Assembly (NCBI RefSeq): GCF_900111745.1
Contig: NZ_FOIJ01000010.1
Span: 186,001 to 250,000, forward strand
Direction: 5' to 3'
Length of the DNA stretch: 64,000 bases
From: Stigmatella erecta
Lineage (GTDB): Bacteria > Myxococcota > Myxococcia > Myxococcales > Myxococcaceae
Below, one piece after another: positions 36,200 through 45,827 of the stretch (position 1 is the stretch's first letter; every line of letters begins with the position of its first letter). Below the pieces are notes generated by a model, which saw only the letters and a program-made list of their open reading frames with translations, made no database searches and was not told the origin of the DNA. Both the position numbers and the translations under genes were made by a program.

Positions 36200-36739
36200 T
36201 CACGGCACGAAGCGCTCGGCGAGGAGCTGGAGCCGCCGGCGCAAGGTGCGCACCGGGGGCAAGTCGGCGAGGAGCCCATCGACGGCGAGCATGAACAGCT
36301 CGGCGATCTCCTTGGGCTCCAGGACGGCCTGGGTGTACTTGAGCCGCAGCCGCTCGTGCTTCGAGTCCACCTCGGGGAACAGCCGGGAGCACGCCTCGTA
36401 GAACTCGGCCACCATGGGGGTGCCGGCCAGCTCGCCCCAGGGCTCCACCACCAGCAGCTCGTACACCTGGAGCAGCTTGTCGCGCTTGCCGCCGGGCCCG
36501 GCCAGCACCGCATCGGCCTTCGGGTAGCGCTCCTCGAACATGAAGTCCAGGAGCGCCGAGAAGATGTCGTCCTTGTTCTTGAACTTCCGGTAGATGAGCG
36601 TGCGCGAGATGTTCGCCCGCTGGGCGATGTCGTCGAGCGACGTCTTCGCGTAGCCGAACTGGAGAAAGCAGCCCCGGGCGGCCTCCAGGATGGCCTTCCG
36701 CCGCAGGGCGTCCCGTGCTTCACCGCTCGCATCCGCCAT
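36200..36739 (-). CDS. TetR-family transcriptional regulator
   Basis: 179 residues with a clear N-terminal TetR helix-turn-helix: KAILEAARGCFLQFGYAKTS then LDDIAQRANISRTLIYRKFK (about residues 15-55). A helical ligand domain follows. ATG 36739 lies just inside the repeat-flanked promoter region and lacks a strong ribosome site; the -10-like TCAATT sits only about eight bases upstream, so a leaderless mRNA is possible. Divergent from the metallo-hydrolase gene, which it probably controls along with itself. Confidence 0.92.
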   Translation of the reverse strand: MADASGEARDALRRKAILEAARGCFLQFGYAKTSLDDIAQRANISRTLIYRKFKNKDDIFSALLDFMFEERYPKADAVLAGPGGKRDKLLQVYELLVVEPWGELAGTPMVAEFYEACSRLFPEVDSKHERLRLKYTQAVLEPKEIAELFMLAVDGLLADLPPVRTLRRRLQLLAERFVP

Positions 36740-36743
36740 CCGA

Positions 36744-36779
36744 ACAAATTGACAAAAAATGCCCAAAACGTCAACTTGT
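36744..36779. promoter_or_regulatory. inverted-repeat operator between tetR and the hydrolase gene
   Basis: ACAAATTGAC (36744-36753) and GTCAACTTGT (36770-36779) are inverted copies matching at nine of ten positions, 16 bases apart. The TTGAC parts double as -35-like elements on both strands. The region is unusually A/T-rich. Likely operator for the adjacent TetR regulator. Confidence 0.55.
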
Positions 36780-36824
36780 GTGGCACGGCGCCCGGAAGTC
36801 CTGGTCAGCGCGCGGAGATGAACC

Positions 36825-37985
36825 ATGACGTGGCGCAGAGGCGTGCGGCGGGCCCTCCTGGGGTTGAGCGTGGTGGGAGCGCTCGGGCTGGCGGGCATCG
36901 CCGCCAGTGCCTGGAAGCCCATGGGCCAGGCAGCGAGCGGCGAGCGGCGGGCGCGGATGGAGCGCTCTCCGCAGTGGAAGGATGGCCACTTCGTGAACCC
37001 GCAGCCCATCGTGTGGGACCTCGCGGGCTCGGTGATGGGCATGTTCCGCTCCAGCGCTGATGTGAGCCCCTCGCGGCCCCTGGAGCCGGTGGTGGTGCCA
37101 GGCCGGGAGCGCTTCGAGACGCCGCCCGCCACGGGCCTGCGCGTCACGTGGCTCGGCCACTCCTCGGTGCTGGTGGAGCTGGATGGCCACCGGGTGCTCA
37201 CGGATCCGGTGTGGAGCGAGCGCGCCTCGCCGCTGACGTGGGTGGGGCCCCAGCGGTGGTATGCCCCGCCCGTGGCGCTGGGGGATCTGCCGTCCATCGA
37301 CGCCGTGGTCATCTCCCACGACCATTATGATCACCTGGACTACGGCACGCTCCGGGCGATGAAGGACTGGGACACCCGCTTCATCGTGCCCCTGGGCGTC
37401 GGGGCGCACCTCGTCTACTGGGGCGTGCCCCCGGAGCGCATCACCGAGCTGGACTGGTGGGAGCAGACGCGGGTGGGCGCACTCGACGTGGTCTGCACCC
37501 CCGCGCGCCATGCCTCGGGGCGGACGGGAATCGACAAGGACGCGACGCTGTGGGCGGGTTATGCGCTCCTGGGGCCGAAGCACCGGGTGTTCTTCTCGGG
37601 GGACACGGGGCTGTTCCCGGCCATGAAGGACATCGGCGAGCGGCTGGGGCCCTTCGATTTGACGATGATCGAAGTGGGCCAGTACCACCACGCGTGGCCC
37701 GACTGGCACATCGGCCCCGAGCAGGCGGTGCTCGCCCACCGGATGCTCCGGGGGCGCGCGCTGCTGCCGGTGCACTGGGGGCTGTTCACCCTGGCGCTGC
37801 ACGGCTGGACCGAGCCCATCGAGCGCGTGCTCTCGGCGGCCCGCACCGCCCAGGACACGGTGCTCGTGCCCCGGCCTGGCCAGAGCCTCGAGCCGGAGGC
37901 GCCGCCCCCGCTGGAGCGCTGGTGGCCCGAGCTGCCCTGGGTGTCCGGGGCGGAGGACCCCATCGTCTCCTCGCAGATGAACTGA
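36825..37985 (+). CDS. metallo-beta-lactamase-fold hydrolase (NAPE-PLD/UlaG-like)
   Basis: 386 residues. A hydrophobic N-terminus (ALLGLSVVGALGLAGIAASA) is a signal anchor or signal peptide. The catalytic domain has VTWLGHSSVLVELDG, the zinc motif SHDHYDHLD, later ligands in ARHASGR and FSGDTG, and LPVHWG near the end. This is the NAPE-PLD/RomA-like branch, which includes phospholipases acting on N-acyl lipids. Substrate unproven. ATG 36825 has GGAG about eight bases upstream. Divergent from a TetR regulator across an inverted repeat, so probably inducible. Confidence 0.9.
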   Translation: MTWRRGVRRALLGLSVVGALGLAGIAASAWKPMGQAASGERRARMERSPQWKDGHFVNPQPIVWDLAGSVMGMFRSSADVSPSRPLEPVVVPGRERFETPPATGLRVTWLGHSSVLVELDGHRVLTDPVWSERASPLTWVGPQRWYAPPVALGDLPSIDAVVISHDHYDHLDYGTLRAMKDWDTRFIVPLGVGAHLVYWGVPPERITELDWWEQTRVGALDVVCTPARHASGRTGIDKDATLWAGYALLGPKHRVFFSGDTGLFPAMKDIGERLGPFDLTMIEVGQYHHAWPDWHIGPEQAVLAHRMLRGRALLPVHWGLFTLALHGWTEPIERVLSAARTAQDTVLVPRPGQSLEPEAPPPLERWWPELPWVSGAEDPIVSSQMN

Positions 37986-38026
37986 CCCCAGGCCGTGAAC
38001 AGCGCACCCGGTGCGGCGGCCGGGGC

Positions 38027-40063
<2,037 letters not shown>

Positions 40064-40174
40064 GGAATCCTCCAGGTCGAGGGGAACGTCCGTGCCAGGA
40101 CGCACGCGGCACGGGCCCGGCACCGTGCCCGCTTCGCCCGGGGCTGTCCACCCCGTGGCGGAGCAGGGGGCGGC

Positions 40175-40825
40175 TCAGGGGGCCTGGAGGCGGTCCAGGT
40201 CCTTGAGCATCCGGGAGAAGGCCTCGTCGTCGCTGCTGTCGTAGTAGCCGCGGATCTCCCCGGAGGCATCCACGAGGACGAAGTGGTTGCCGTGGAAGAT
40301 GCCCATCACGTCGGCCTCGTCCAGGTTCTCCCGGCCCATGGAGATCTTGAAGCCCTGGACGACGGTGTCCTTCAGCTTCGCGTAGTCGCCGGTGAGGAAG
40401 CTCCAGCGGGCGGGGTTGGCGCCATGCTTCTGGGCGTACTCGGCCAGGCGCTCGGGGGTGTCATAGGTGGGGTCCACCGAGAAGGAGACGAGCTGGAGCG
40501 CGGGCCCGGCCGCCTCGGTCTGCTTCTGCACGTGCGCCATGCGGCGGGTGAAGGCGGGGCAGATGGTGGGGCAGCGGGTGAAGATGAAGTTGGCGACGAA
40601 GGGGTGGCCGCGCAGCTGGGCGAGCCCCCACGGGGTGCCGTTCTCGCGCGTGAAGGAGAATTCCGGCAGTGCGCCCAGCTGGGGCAGGGGCTCGGAGGGG
40701 CGGCCCATCAGCCCCACGGCCAGCACGGCCAGGCCCGCCACCAGCACGGTGAGGGCGGCCCAGAAGGCGGGGTGGCGGGAGAGGCGCGGCGGGGAGGGGG
40801 CGAGGGCGGAGGGCTGGGCGGACAT
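40175..40825 (-). CDS. SCO1/SenC-family copper chaperone
   Basis: 216 residues. One N-terminal membrane helix (AALTVLVAGLAVLAVGLMG), then a thioredoxin-fold domain with the copper-binding FTRCPTICPAF (CxxxC) and a distal His in HGNHFVLVD. SCO proteins deliver copper to the CuA centre of cytochrome oxidase subunit II, and that subunit's gene lies 400 bases away in the opposite direction. This supports a shared function and perhaps shared control. Confidence 0.95.
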   Translation of the reverse strand: MSAQPSALAPSPPRLSRHPAFWAALTVLVAGLAVLAVGLMGRPSEPLPQLGALPEFSFTRENGTPWGLAQLRGHPFVANFIFTRCPTICPAFTRRMAHVQKQTEAAGPALQLVSFSVDPTYDTPERLAEYAQKHGANPARWSFLTGDYAKLKDTVVQGFKISMGRENLDEADVMGIFHGNHFVLVDASGEIRGYYDSSDDEAFSRMLKDLDRLQAP

Positions 40826-40979
40826 GGGCGGCGGCGGGCAGAGGACGGGGAGGACAGCTAACGGATGTCTCCCCGGCGCACAAGGCGGCGAGATGCCGCA
40901 GGGCCCCTGAAAAGCGGCCAGACGGGGGATCCTCCCTGGCTTGAGGCACCGGAGGCGGGCGTGTTAACGCAGGCGCCGC

Positions 40980-41225
40980 GTGCCCATTCCCCCTGGCCAG
41001 TTCCGCTGTGCCCCGCGCTGGAGCGCCGCCTGCGGGGGGCTGGGGGCCGGGTGGGTGCCGGCGGAGGTGTGGGCGTGCCCCTCGTGCGTGGCGCGGGCCC
41101 CCGGGAACACCGGCACTTCAGCGCTGCTGATGGGGGCCATGCTGCTGACGCCGTTCCTGCTGGTGGCGGTGGGGGCATGGGTGGCCTGGCGGACGGCGCG
41201 AGGTGACGCGGCGAGGAAGCCGTGA
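40980..41225 (+). CDS. small membrane protein preceding cytochrome oxidase genes
   Basis: Up to 81 residues from GTG 40980; downstream GTGs at 41055 and 41067 are possible. The recognisable part is WACPSCVARAPGNTG followed by one membrane helix (LLMGAMLLTPFLLVAVGAWV) and a basic end. A CPxC box plus a single helix is typical of tiny proteins encoded before coxB in delta-proteobacteria, perhaps for copper handling or assembly. Its TGA overlaps the GTG of coxB, so translation is coupled. Confidence 0.6.
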   Translation: MPIPPGQFRCAPRWSAACGGLGAGWVPAEVWACPSCVARAPGNTGTSALLMGAMLLTPFLLVAVGAWVAWRTARGDAARKP

Positions 41226-42016
41226 CGCCCGGGGCGCCCGGGACGCCGGGAAGAGACCCCCGGCAGCAGGCGCGCACCCTGGCGCTGCCCGAGAACGCGA
41301 GCGCCCACGGCCACCGCCTCGATGCCCTGATGGCCTCCAGCCACCTGCTGGAGGCGGTGCTGGCGGCGGTGATGCTGGGGTGGCTGGTGCTGGCGGTGGG
41401 GCGCTTCCGGAAGGCGCCGCCCACGGCGGTGGACGGCGGCACGCGGCGCAGCCGGCTCTGGGTGATGGTGCTGGCGGTGGGGGCGGTGGGCGTGGTGGAT
41501 GGCACCCTGTTCGTGCGCTCGCTGGGCTACCTGGACGAGGTGCTGTGGAACTTCAGCACGCCGGTGAACCACCCGGACACGGTGCGGCTGGAGCTGAACG
41601 CGCACCAGTGGGCGTGGGAGGCGCGGTACGCGGGCGAGGACGGCCGTTTCGGCACGGCGGATGACGTGGTGACGTGGAACGACGTGCGGGTGCCGGTGGG
41701 CGTGCCGGTCTGGGTGCAGCTCGTCTCGGCGGACGTGGTGCACGGCTTCGCGCTGCCGAACTTCCGGGTGAAGCTGGACGCGGTGCCGGGGCGGGTGAAC
41801 CAGACGTGGTTCCAAGCAGCGCGCGAGGGGGTGTGGGAGGTGGCGTGCTACCAGCACTGCGGCACGAGCCACTACAAGATGCGCGGCGAGCTGACGGTGC
41901 TCTCCCCCCGCGACCATGCGGCCTGGCTGCGTGAGGCGAGCCGCCAGGCGGCGAGCGCGTATGACGCGGCGGACACGGCGGCGCACTGGGGCTGGGCGTG
42001 GCGGGACGCGCCGTGA
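41222..42016 (+). CDS. coxB: cytochrome c oxidase subunit II
   Basis: 264 residues from GTG 41222. Two membrane helices (SSHLLEAVLAAVMLGWLVLA and a second near 85-105), then the periplasmic cupredoxin domain. CuA ligands are in VVHGFALPNF and CYQHCGTSHYKM. The Glu of the common CSEICG loop is Gln here, as in ba3-type oxidases. No C-terminal cytochrome c domain. Receives electrons from cytochrome c. GTGA overlaps with the genes on both sides give tight coupling. Confidence 0.93.
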   Translation: MTPGAPGTPGRDPRQQARTLALPENASAHGHRLDALMASSHLLEAVLAAVMLGWLVLAVGRFRKAPPTAVDGGTRRSRLWVMVLAVGAVGVVDGTLFVRSLGYLDEVLWNFSTPVNHPDTVRLELNAHQWAWEARYAGEDGRFGTADDVVTWNDVRVPVGVPVWVQLVSADVVHGFALPNFRVKLDAVPGRVNQTWFQAAREGVWEVACYQHCGTSHYKMRGELTVLSPRDHAAWLREASRQAASAYDAADTAAHWGWAWRDAP

Positions 42017-43698
42017 CGTGGCTGCCGAGGGACCACAAGGTGGTGGCCCGGTGGTTTCTCTGGGCGGCCCTGGGCTTCCTGGCGGCGGGGGGGCTCCTGG
42101 CGATGCTCATTCGCTGGCAGTGGGCGTTTCCGGGCAGGCCCGTGCCGGGGCTGGGCTGGGCGCTGCCAGAGTCGGGCGGGGCGCTCACGCCGCCCCTGTA
42201 CACCCGCCTCTTCACGATGCACGGGCTGATGATGGTGTTCTTCGCCATCACCCCGCTGCTCACCGGCGCGCTGGGCACCTTCGTGGTGCCGCTGCTCATC
42301 GGCGCGCGGCGCATGGCCTTCCCGCGGCTGTCGGCGGTGGGCTTCTGGGTGTTCGCCGGGGGCGGAGGGCTGGTGCTGGCCTCGTTCGGGGTGCGGCTGG
42401 GGACGGCGGAGGCCGGGTGGACGTCCTATCCGCCGCTGTCCACGGCGGCCTTCACCCCCGGGGTGGGGCAGACGCTGGTGATGGTGGGGGTGCTGGGCGC
42501 GGCGGTGTCCTCGTTCCTGGGCGCGCTGAACCTGCTGGTGACGGTGGTGCGGTGCCGGGCGCCGGGGATGACGTGGGGGCGGCTGCCGCTCACGGTGTGG
42601 GGGCTGTTCTACACCTCGGTGCTGAACCTGCTGTTCCTGCCGGTGCTGGCGGCGGCGACGGGGATGCTGCTCCTGGACCGGCTGGCGGACACGCGCTTCT
42701 TCCAGGTGGCGGGGGGCGCGGGCGGAGATCCGCTGCTGTACCAGCACCTGTTCTGGATGTTCGGCCACCCGGAGGTCTACATCCTCATCCTGCCGGGCTG
42801 GGGGCTCATCGGGGACCTGGTGTCCTTCTTCAGCCGCAAGCCGGCGCACGGCTACCGGGGCACGGTGGGGGCGATGGGCGCGGTGACGGGGCTGTCCGGG
42901 CTGGTGTACGCGCACCACCTCTTCACCAGCGGCCTGTCGCCCTTGCTGGGCCGGGCCTTCATGGCGCTGACGCTGGCCATCTCGCTGCCCTCGGCGGTGA
43001 TGTTCCTCAACTGGCTGATGACGCTGTGGCGGGGCAGCGTGCGGCTGACGGCGCCGATGCTGGCGGGGCTCGGGGCCATGGCGGTGTTCGGGCTGGGCGG
43101 CATCTCCGGGCTGACGCTGGGCGCGGTGGCCACGGACATTCCGCTGCACGCGACGCTCTGGGTGGTGGGGCACTTCCACCTGACCATGGGGGCGGCGAGC
43201 TTCCTGGCGGCGTTCGCGGGGCTGTACTTCTGGTTCCCGAAGATGTTCGGCCGCATGGGGCACGAGGGGCTGGCGAAGGCCCACGTGGGGGCGAGCACGG
43301 TGCTGTTCCTGGGCGTGTTCGGCGGCCAGCTCGCGGCGGGGTACGCGGGGCAGCTGCGGCGGCTCTATGACCCGTACCAGTACACCTTCCTGAAGCCGCT
43401 CCTGGGCTTGAACCAGTGGACGAGCGGGGCGGCGCTCGCGCTGGGGCTCGTGCAGGGGCTGTTCGTGGTGAACCTGGTGTGGAGCCTGCGCCGGGGGCCT
43501 GCCGCGGCCCAGAACCCCTGGAGCGTGGGGACGCTGGAGTGGACGTGCGCGCCGAGCCCGCCGCCCGAGGACAACTATCCCCAGGTGCCGGTGGTCCTCC
43601 GGGGGCCGCACGAGCTGTCCCAGCCCGGCCTGGGGCCACGGGACTGGGTGGGGCAAGCGGAGCGCGCCGCCCTTCCTGGTGACTCCAGTCACCACTGA
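42013..43698 (+). CDS. coxA: cytochrome c oxidase subunit I
   Basis: 561 residues from GTG 42013, with twelve predicted membrane helices. Heme a ligand in LFTMHGLMMV; CuB His and the cross-linked Tyr in FGHPEVYILILPG (the HPEVY motif marks an A-type enzyme with the D-channel Glu); CuB His pair in YAHHLF; heme a3/a ligands in GHFHLTMG. Proton-pumping terminal oxidase core. Subunit III and cytochrome c genes do not follow directly but lie 10.6 kb downstream. Confidence 0.95.
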   Translation: MTWLPRDHKVVARWFLWAALGFLAAGGLLAMLIRWQWAFPGRPVPGLGWALPESGGALTPPLYTRLFTMHGLMMVFFAITPLLTGALGTFVVPLLIGARRMAFPRLSAVGFWVFAGGGGLVLASFGVRLGTAEAGWTSYPPLSTAAFTPGVGQTLVMVGVLGAAVSSFLGALNLLVTVVRCRAPGMTWGRLPLTVWGLFYTSVLNLLFLPVLAAATGMLLLDRLADTRFFQVAGGAGGDPLLYQHLFWMFGHPEVYILILPGWGLIGDLVSFFSRKPAHGYRGTVGAMGAVTGLSGLVYAHHLFTSGLSPLLGRAFMALTLAISLPSAVMFLNWLMTLWRGSVRLTAPMLAGLGAMAVFGLGGISGLTLGAVATDIPLHATLWVVGHFHLTMGAASFLAAFAGLYFWFPKMFGRMGHEGLAKAHVGASTVLFLGVFGGQLAAGYAGQLRRLYDPYQYTFLKPLLGLNQWTSGAALALGLVQGLFVVNLVWSLRRGPAAAQNPWSVGTLEWTCAPSPPPEDNYPQVPVVLRGPHELSQPGLGPRDWVGQAERAALPGDSSHH

Positions 43699-43729
43699 TG
43701 ACGGGAGTCATCAGCCGGGAGTCACCAGG
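43675..43729. repeat. nested inverted repeats at the end of coxA
   Basis: CCTGGTGACTCC (43675-43686) and GGAGTCACCAGG (43718-43729) are perfect 12-base inverted arms. Inside lies a second perfect hairpin, CTGATGAC-GGGA-GTCATCAG (43695-43714). The coxA stop is within the structure. There is no T run, so it is not a classical terminator. Confidence 0.7.
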
Positions 43730-43823
43730 GGGAGCCCCTCTGCGCCCCGGGAGTCCGCTCAGGGCCGCCATCACTTTGAGAGAAATCAAGTAATTGGCAG
43801 GCGCACAGGGTGGTGCGAGGTCC

Positions 43824-43839
43824 TGGCACGTCGCATGCT
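43824..43839 (+). promoter_or_regulatory. sigma-54 (-24/-12) promoter
   Basis: TGGCACGTCGCATGCT matches TGGCACG-N4-TTGCW except for one base. GG (43825-43826) and GC (43837-43838) are ten bases apart. Predicted start is near 43850, about 40 bases before the GTG of the transglycosylase-like gene. Confidence 0.8.
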
Positions 43840-43888
43840 GTAGGTCCAATCGTTACCGCACCTCACTTCACCCCCAGGAGCACTCACC

Positions 43889-44692
43889 GTGGCCATCGCC
43901 CCCCTGTCCAGCCCCTCCCAGTCCTTCCGCTCCCTCCAGAACGACACGGCGTTGGCCCCGGCGGCGGTGTCCGCGCCCTCCATCCAGAGCGGCGGGTGCA
44001 CGGCGAAGCAGGGTGCGAACCCCATGGGCGACCTGCTGAAGGACAGCTTCGGAGGGAAGGGCCCCGCGATCGACCAGCTCATGGAGGGAATGAAGGAGCT
44101 GCTGTCGGCGGTGCAGCAGCTGACCGAGCTGCTCCAGTCGCCGGAGATCGGCGGCGGTGACGCGCTGGGCGGCGGGCTCGATGCGGCGGCGGGCGCCCCT
44201 GGCGTGGCGGGCGGCGGCTGCGGCGGCGGTAGCGCAGGCGGCGCGGGTGGTGGCGTGGGTGGCCCGGCCGACGTGGGTGGCGCGGGCGGCGCGCAGGCGG
44301 CTGGGGGCTCGGCGCCGGTGGGCGAGGCGCCCCAGGGCCAGGTGGGCGAATGGATCGCCGAGGCGCAGAAGGCGCTGTCCGCGGCCGGCATTCCTGCCGA
44401 CAAGATGAACGCGCAGGACATCGCGACCATCATCCAGCGCGAGTCCAGCGGCAACCCGAACGCCATCAACGAGTGGGACGACAACGCCAAGAACGGCACG
44501 CCGTCCATCGGCCTGATGCAGACCATTCAGCCGACGTTCGACGCGCACAAGCTGCCGGGCCATGACGACATCCGCAACCCGGTGGACAACATCATCGCGG
44601 CGGTGCGCTACGCGGTGGACCGCTACGGCTCGGTGTCCAACGTGCCGGGCGTGCAGGCGCTCAACAACGGCGGCAGCTACGTCGGTTACTGA
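43889..44692 (+). CDS. lytic-transglycosylase (SLT)-like protein without signal peptide
   Basis: 267 residues from GTG 43889, with CAGGAG nine bases upstream. The N-terminal 90 residues are polar/helical, then a 60-residue Gly/Ala linker (GGGCGGGSAGGAGGGVGGPA). The C-terminal SLT domain has catalytic-type Glu in IIQRESSGNPNAINEWD, GTPSIGLMQTIQPTF and the NIIAAVRYAVDRYG helix. The family cleaves peptidoglycan glycan strands. No export signal is visible, so release may need a special secretion route or lysis. A near-consensus sigma-54 promoter precedes it and a terminator follows, so it is monocistronic. Confidence 0.85.
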   Translation: MAIAPLSSPSQSFRSLQNDTALAPAAVSAPSIQSGGCTAKQGANPMGDLLKDSFGGKGPAIDQLMEGMKELLSAVQQLTELLQSPEIGGGDALGGGLDAAAGAPGVAGGGCGGGSAGGAGGGVGGPADVGGAGGAQAAGGSAPVGEAPQGQVGEWIAEAQKALSAAGIPADKMNAQDIATIIQRESSGNPNAINEWDDNAKNGTPSIGLMQTIQPTFDAHKLPGHDDIRNPVDNIIAAVRYAVDRYGSVSNVPGVQALNNGGSYVGY

Positions 44693-44724
44693 GAGCACCC
44701 CGCCTCCACTCAGGATGGACCTGG

Positions 44725-44760
44725 CCCCGGGCACCCACAGGTGCTCCGGGGTTTTCCATT
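44725..44760 (+). terminator. rho-independent terminator of the transglycosylase gene
   Basis: CCCCGGGCACC (44725-44735) pairs with GGTGCTCCGGGG (44740-44751) with one bulged base, followed by TTTTCCATTTT. Confidence 0.8.
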
Positions 44761-45000
44761 TTCAAGGAGTTCTTCAACGGCGAGTGGCTGCCGTAGGAGC
44801 GACATCACGGCAAAACGAAGGGTAAGACTCCACGCGTTCGCCATGCCCTGATCAGCGGCGGCTCTGGACGTCGAAGAGCTCTTGCTCTCCAGTTGGCTCA
44901 GAATTCGCTGACGACAAGAGTCGCCGTTTCGTCGACGCTGGACGAAGCCCGCGCCAGAAAGTGGACGCGTCCTGGTTCAAGGCATACTGAACAGGCTTGA
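44761..45000 (+). pseudogene. decayed gene remnants before hicA
   Basis: The 381-base gap 44693-45073 has no intact gene. Just after the terminator an open segment reads FKEFFNGEWLP-stop (44761-44796), like the end of a lost protein. From about 44822 to 45000 another frame reads HALISGGSGRRRALALQLAQ and ends at TGA 44998. This resembles a short-chain dehydrogenase nucleotide-binding start but is truncated. Both readings are tentative; base composition is less G/C-rich than in the flanking genes. Confidence 0.3.
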
Positions 45001-45073
45001 GGGTTCTTATGAACGAACTTCAAGCTGTCACGCGCCCACAGACGATTGGTCTGGCCACTCCTGGAAGGCACTC

Positions 45074-45286
45074 ATGAGCACCTGGCCTTCAGTCAAGGCG
45101 CAGCGGCTGCTCAATGCACTTCTCCGAATCGGATGGGAAGAGAAGCGCCGAGGCGGTTCTCATAGGACACTCAGCCGAGCAGGCTGGCAAGATTATGTCT
45201 TCGCTTTCCACGACAAGGACGAGATAGGACCCGTCATGCTTGCCAAGGTGGCTAAGCGGACCGGCCTGACACCCGAGGATCTGTAG
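45074..45286 (+). CDS. hicA: HicA-family mRNA interferase toxin
   Basis: 70 residues forming one double-stranded-RNA-binding-like domain. Hallmarks are RRGGSHRTLSR with the catalytic His, YVFAFHDKDEIGP and the C-terminal MLAKVAKRTGLTPEDL helix. HicA toxins cleave mRNA until bound by HicB. ATG 45074 has GGAAGG five bases upstream. Its 3' end overlaps the opposite-strand hicB by 35 bases, unlike the usual co-directional hicAB operon. Confidence 0.9.
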   Translation: MSTWPSVKAQRLLNALLRIGWEEKRRGGSHRTLSRAGWQDYVFAFHDKDEIGPVMLAKVAKRTGLTPEDL

Positions 45287-45497
45287 GAGCCTCTCCAAGT
45301 ACGGAGAACTCCAGCGAATCGGGTACGGCTTCTCCATGCTCCATCCGATCCGCAATGACCCGGAGCGCTAGGATCTTGGCCTGGAGGATGGCCTCTTCTT
45401 GGGTGTCCCCATAAACGAGCACTCCCGGAAGATCCAGAACCTCGGCAATCCACCGTCCGCCCTCCCGGTCCAGCTCGATTTTCAGGGGGGTAGGCAT
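45252..45497 (-). CDS. hicB: HicB-family antitoxin
   Basis: 81 residues from ATG 45497 (frame open to 45569). It begins MPTPLKIELDREGGRWIAEV and continues LDLPGVLVYGDTQEEAILQA, the partial RNase H-like fold of HicB antitoxins. There is no obvious C-terminal DNA-binding domain, though the tail lies in the region overlapping hicA. It should neutralise HicA by covering its active site. Convergent with hicA; a TAGAAT -10 and a near-palindrome lie about 60 bases upstream. Confidence 0.82.
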   Translation of the reverse strand: MPTPLKIELDREGGRWIAEVLDLPGVLVYGDTQEEAILQAKILALRVIADRMEHGEAVPDSLEFSVLGEAPTDPRVSGRSA

Positions 45498-45553
45498 GAT
45501 TGCGTGTCCTAGAGAATCTGGAAGCGGTTCGACAGAGGCCAAGCGCGGAACCC

Positions 45554-45575
45554 ATTCTACATAATGCATGCGTTA
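45554..45575 (-). promoter_or_regulatory. likely hicB promoter with near-palindrome
   Basis: On the minus strand TAGAAT (45559-45554) is a good -10. TAATGCATGCGTTA (45562-45575) is a palindrome with one mismatched pair and falls in the spacer, a typical place for autorepression. No clear -35. Confidence 0.4.
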
Positions 45576-45597
45576 CAGCCATAAAAGGGTCGAAAGA

Positions 45598-45640
45598 AAC
45601 TCCTTTAACATCAAGGAGTTACAGGCTGAGTTAAGCCTGT
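45598..45640. repeat. two adjacent perfect hairpins
   Basis: AACTCCTT-TAACATC-AAGGAGTT (45598-45620) is followed at once by ACAGGCT-GAGTTA-AGCCTGT (45621-45640). Both arms are perfect and no base separates the hairpins. They lie in the 330-base gap between hicB and the ArsR gene (45498-45827), which otherwise holds the hicB promoter and nothing recognisable. Possible small RNA, recombination site or terminator pair. Confidence 0.6.
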
Positions 45641-45827
45641 TGCAGCTCGGCGGGAGAGGATGCGGCCATGCGGAGGGGTCGGTTGAGTGCACGAGGCCTG
45701 TCTCGCTCGCCAACTGCTCTGTGGAGGTTCAAGCCTGCGAAGAGCTGTGAGCATACCCAAGGTTCAGAAGCGTTAAAGCATGGAATTCTGGGAGTGACTG
45801 CACCTCCACCGAGTCCTGGCGAGGACT

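Noticed and set aside
43771-43786. Sequence near 43771 resembling that near 28171 (CACTTGAGAGAAATC with one insertion)
   Set aside because: Only about 12 bases shared, in unrelated contexts and orientations; expected by chance in a window of this size.
45568-45750. 60-codon plus-strand frame between hicB and arsR
   Set aside because: No ribosome site, mixed codon use and it runs through the two hairpins; unlikely to be translated.
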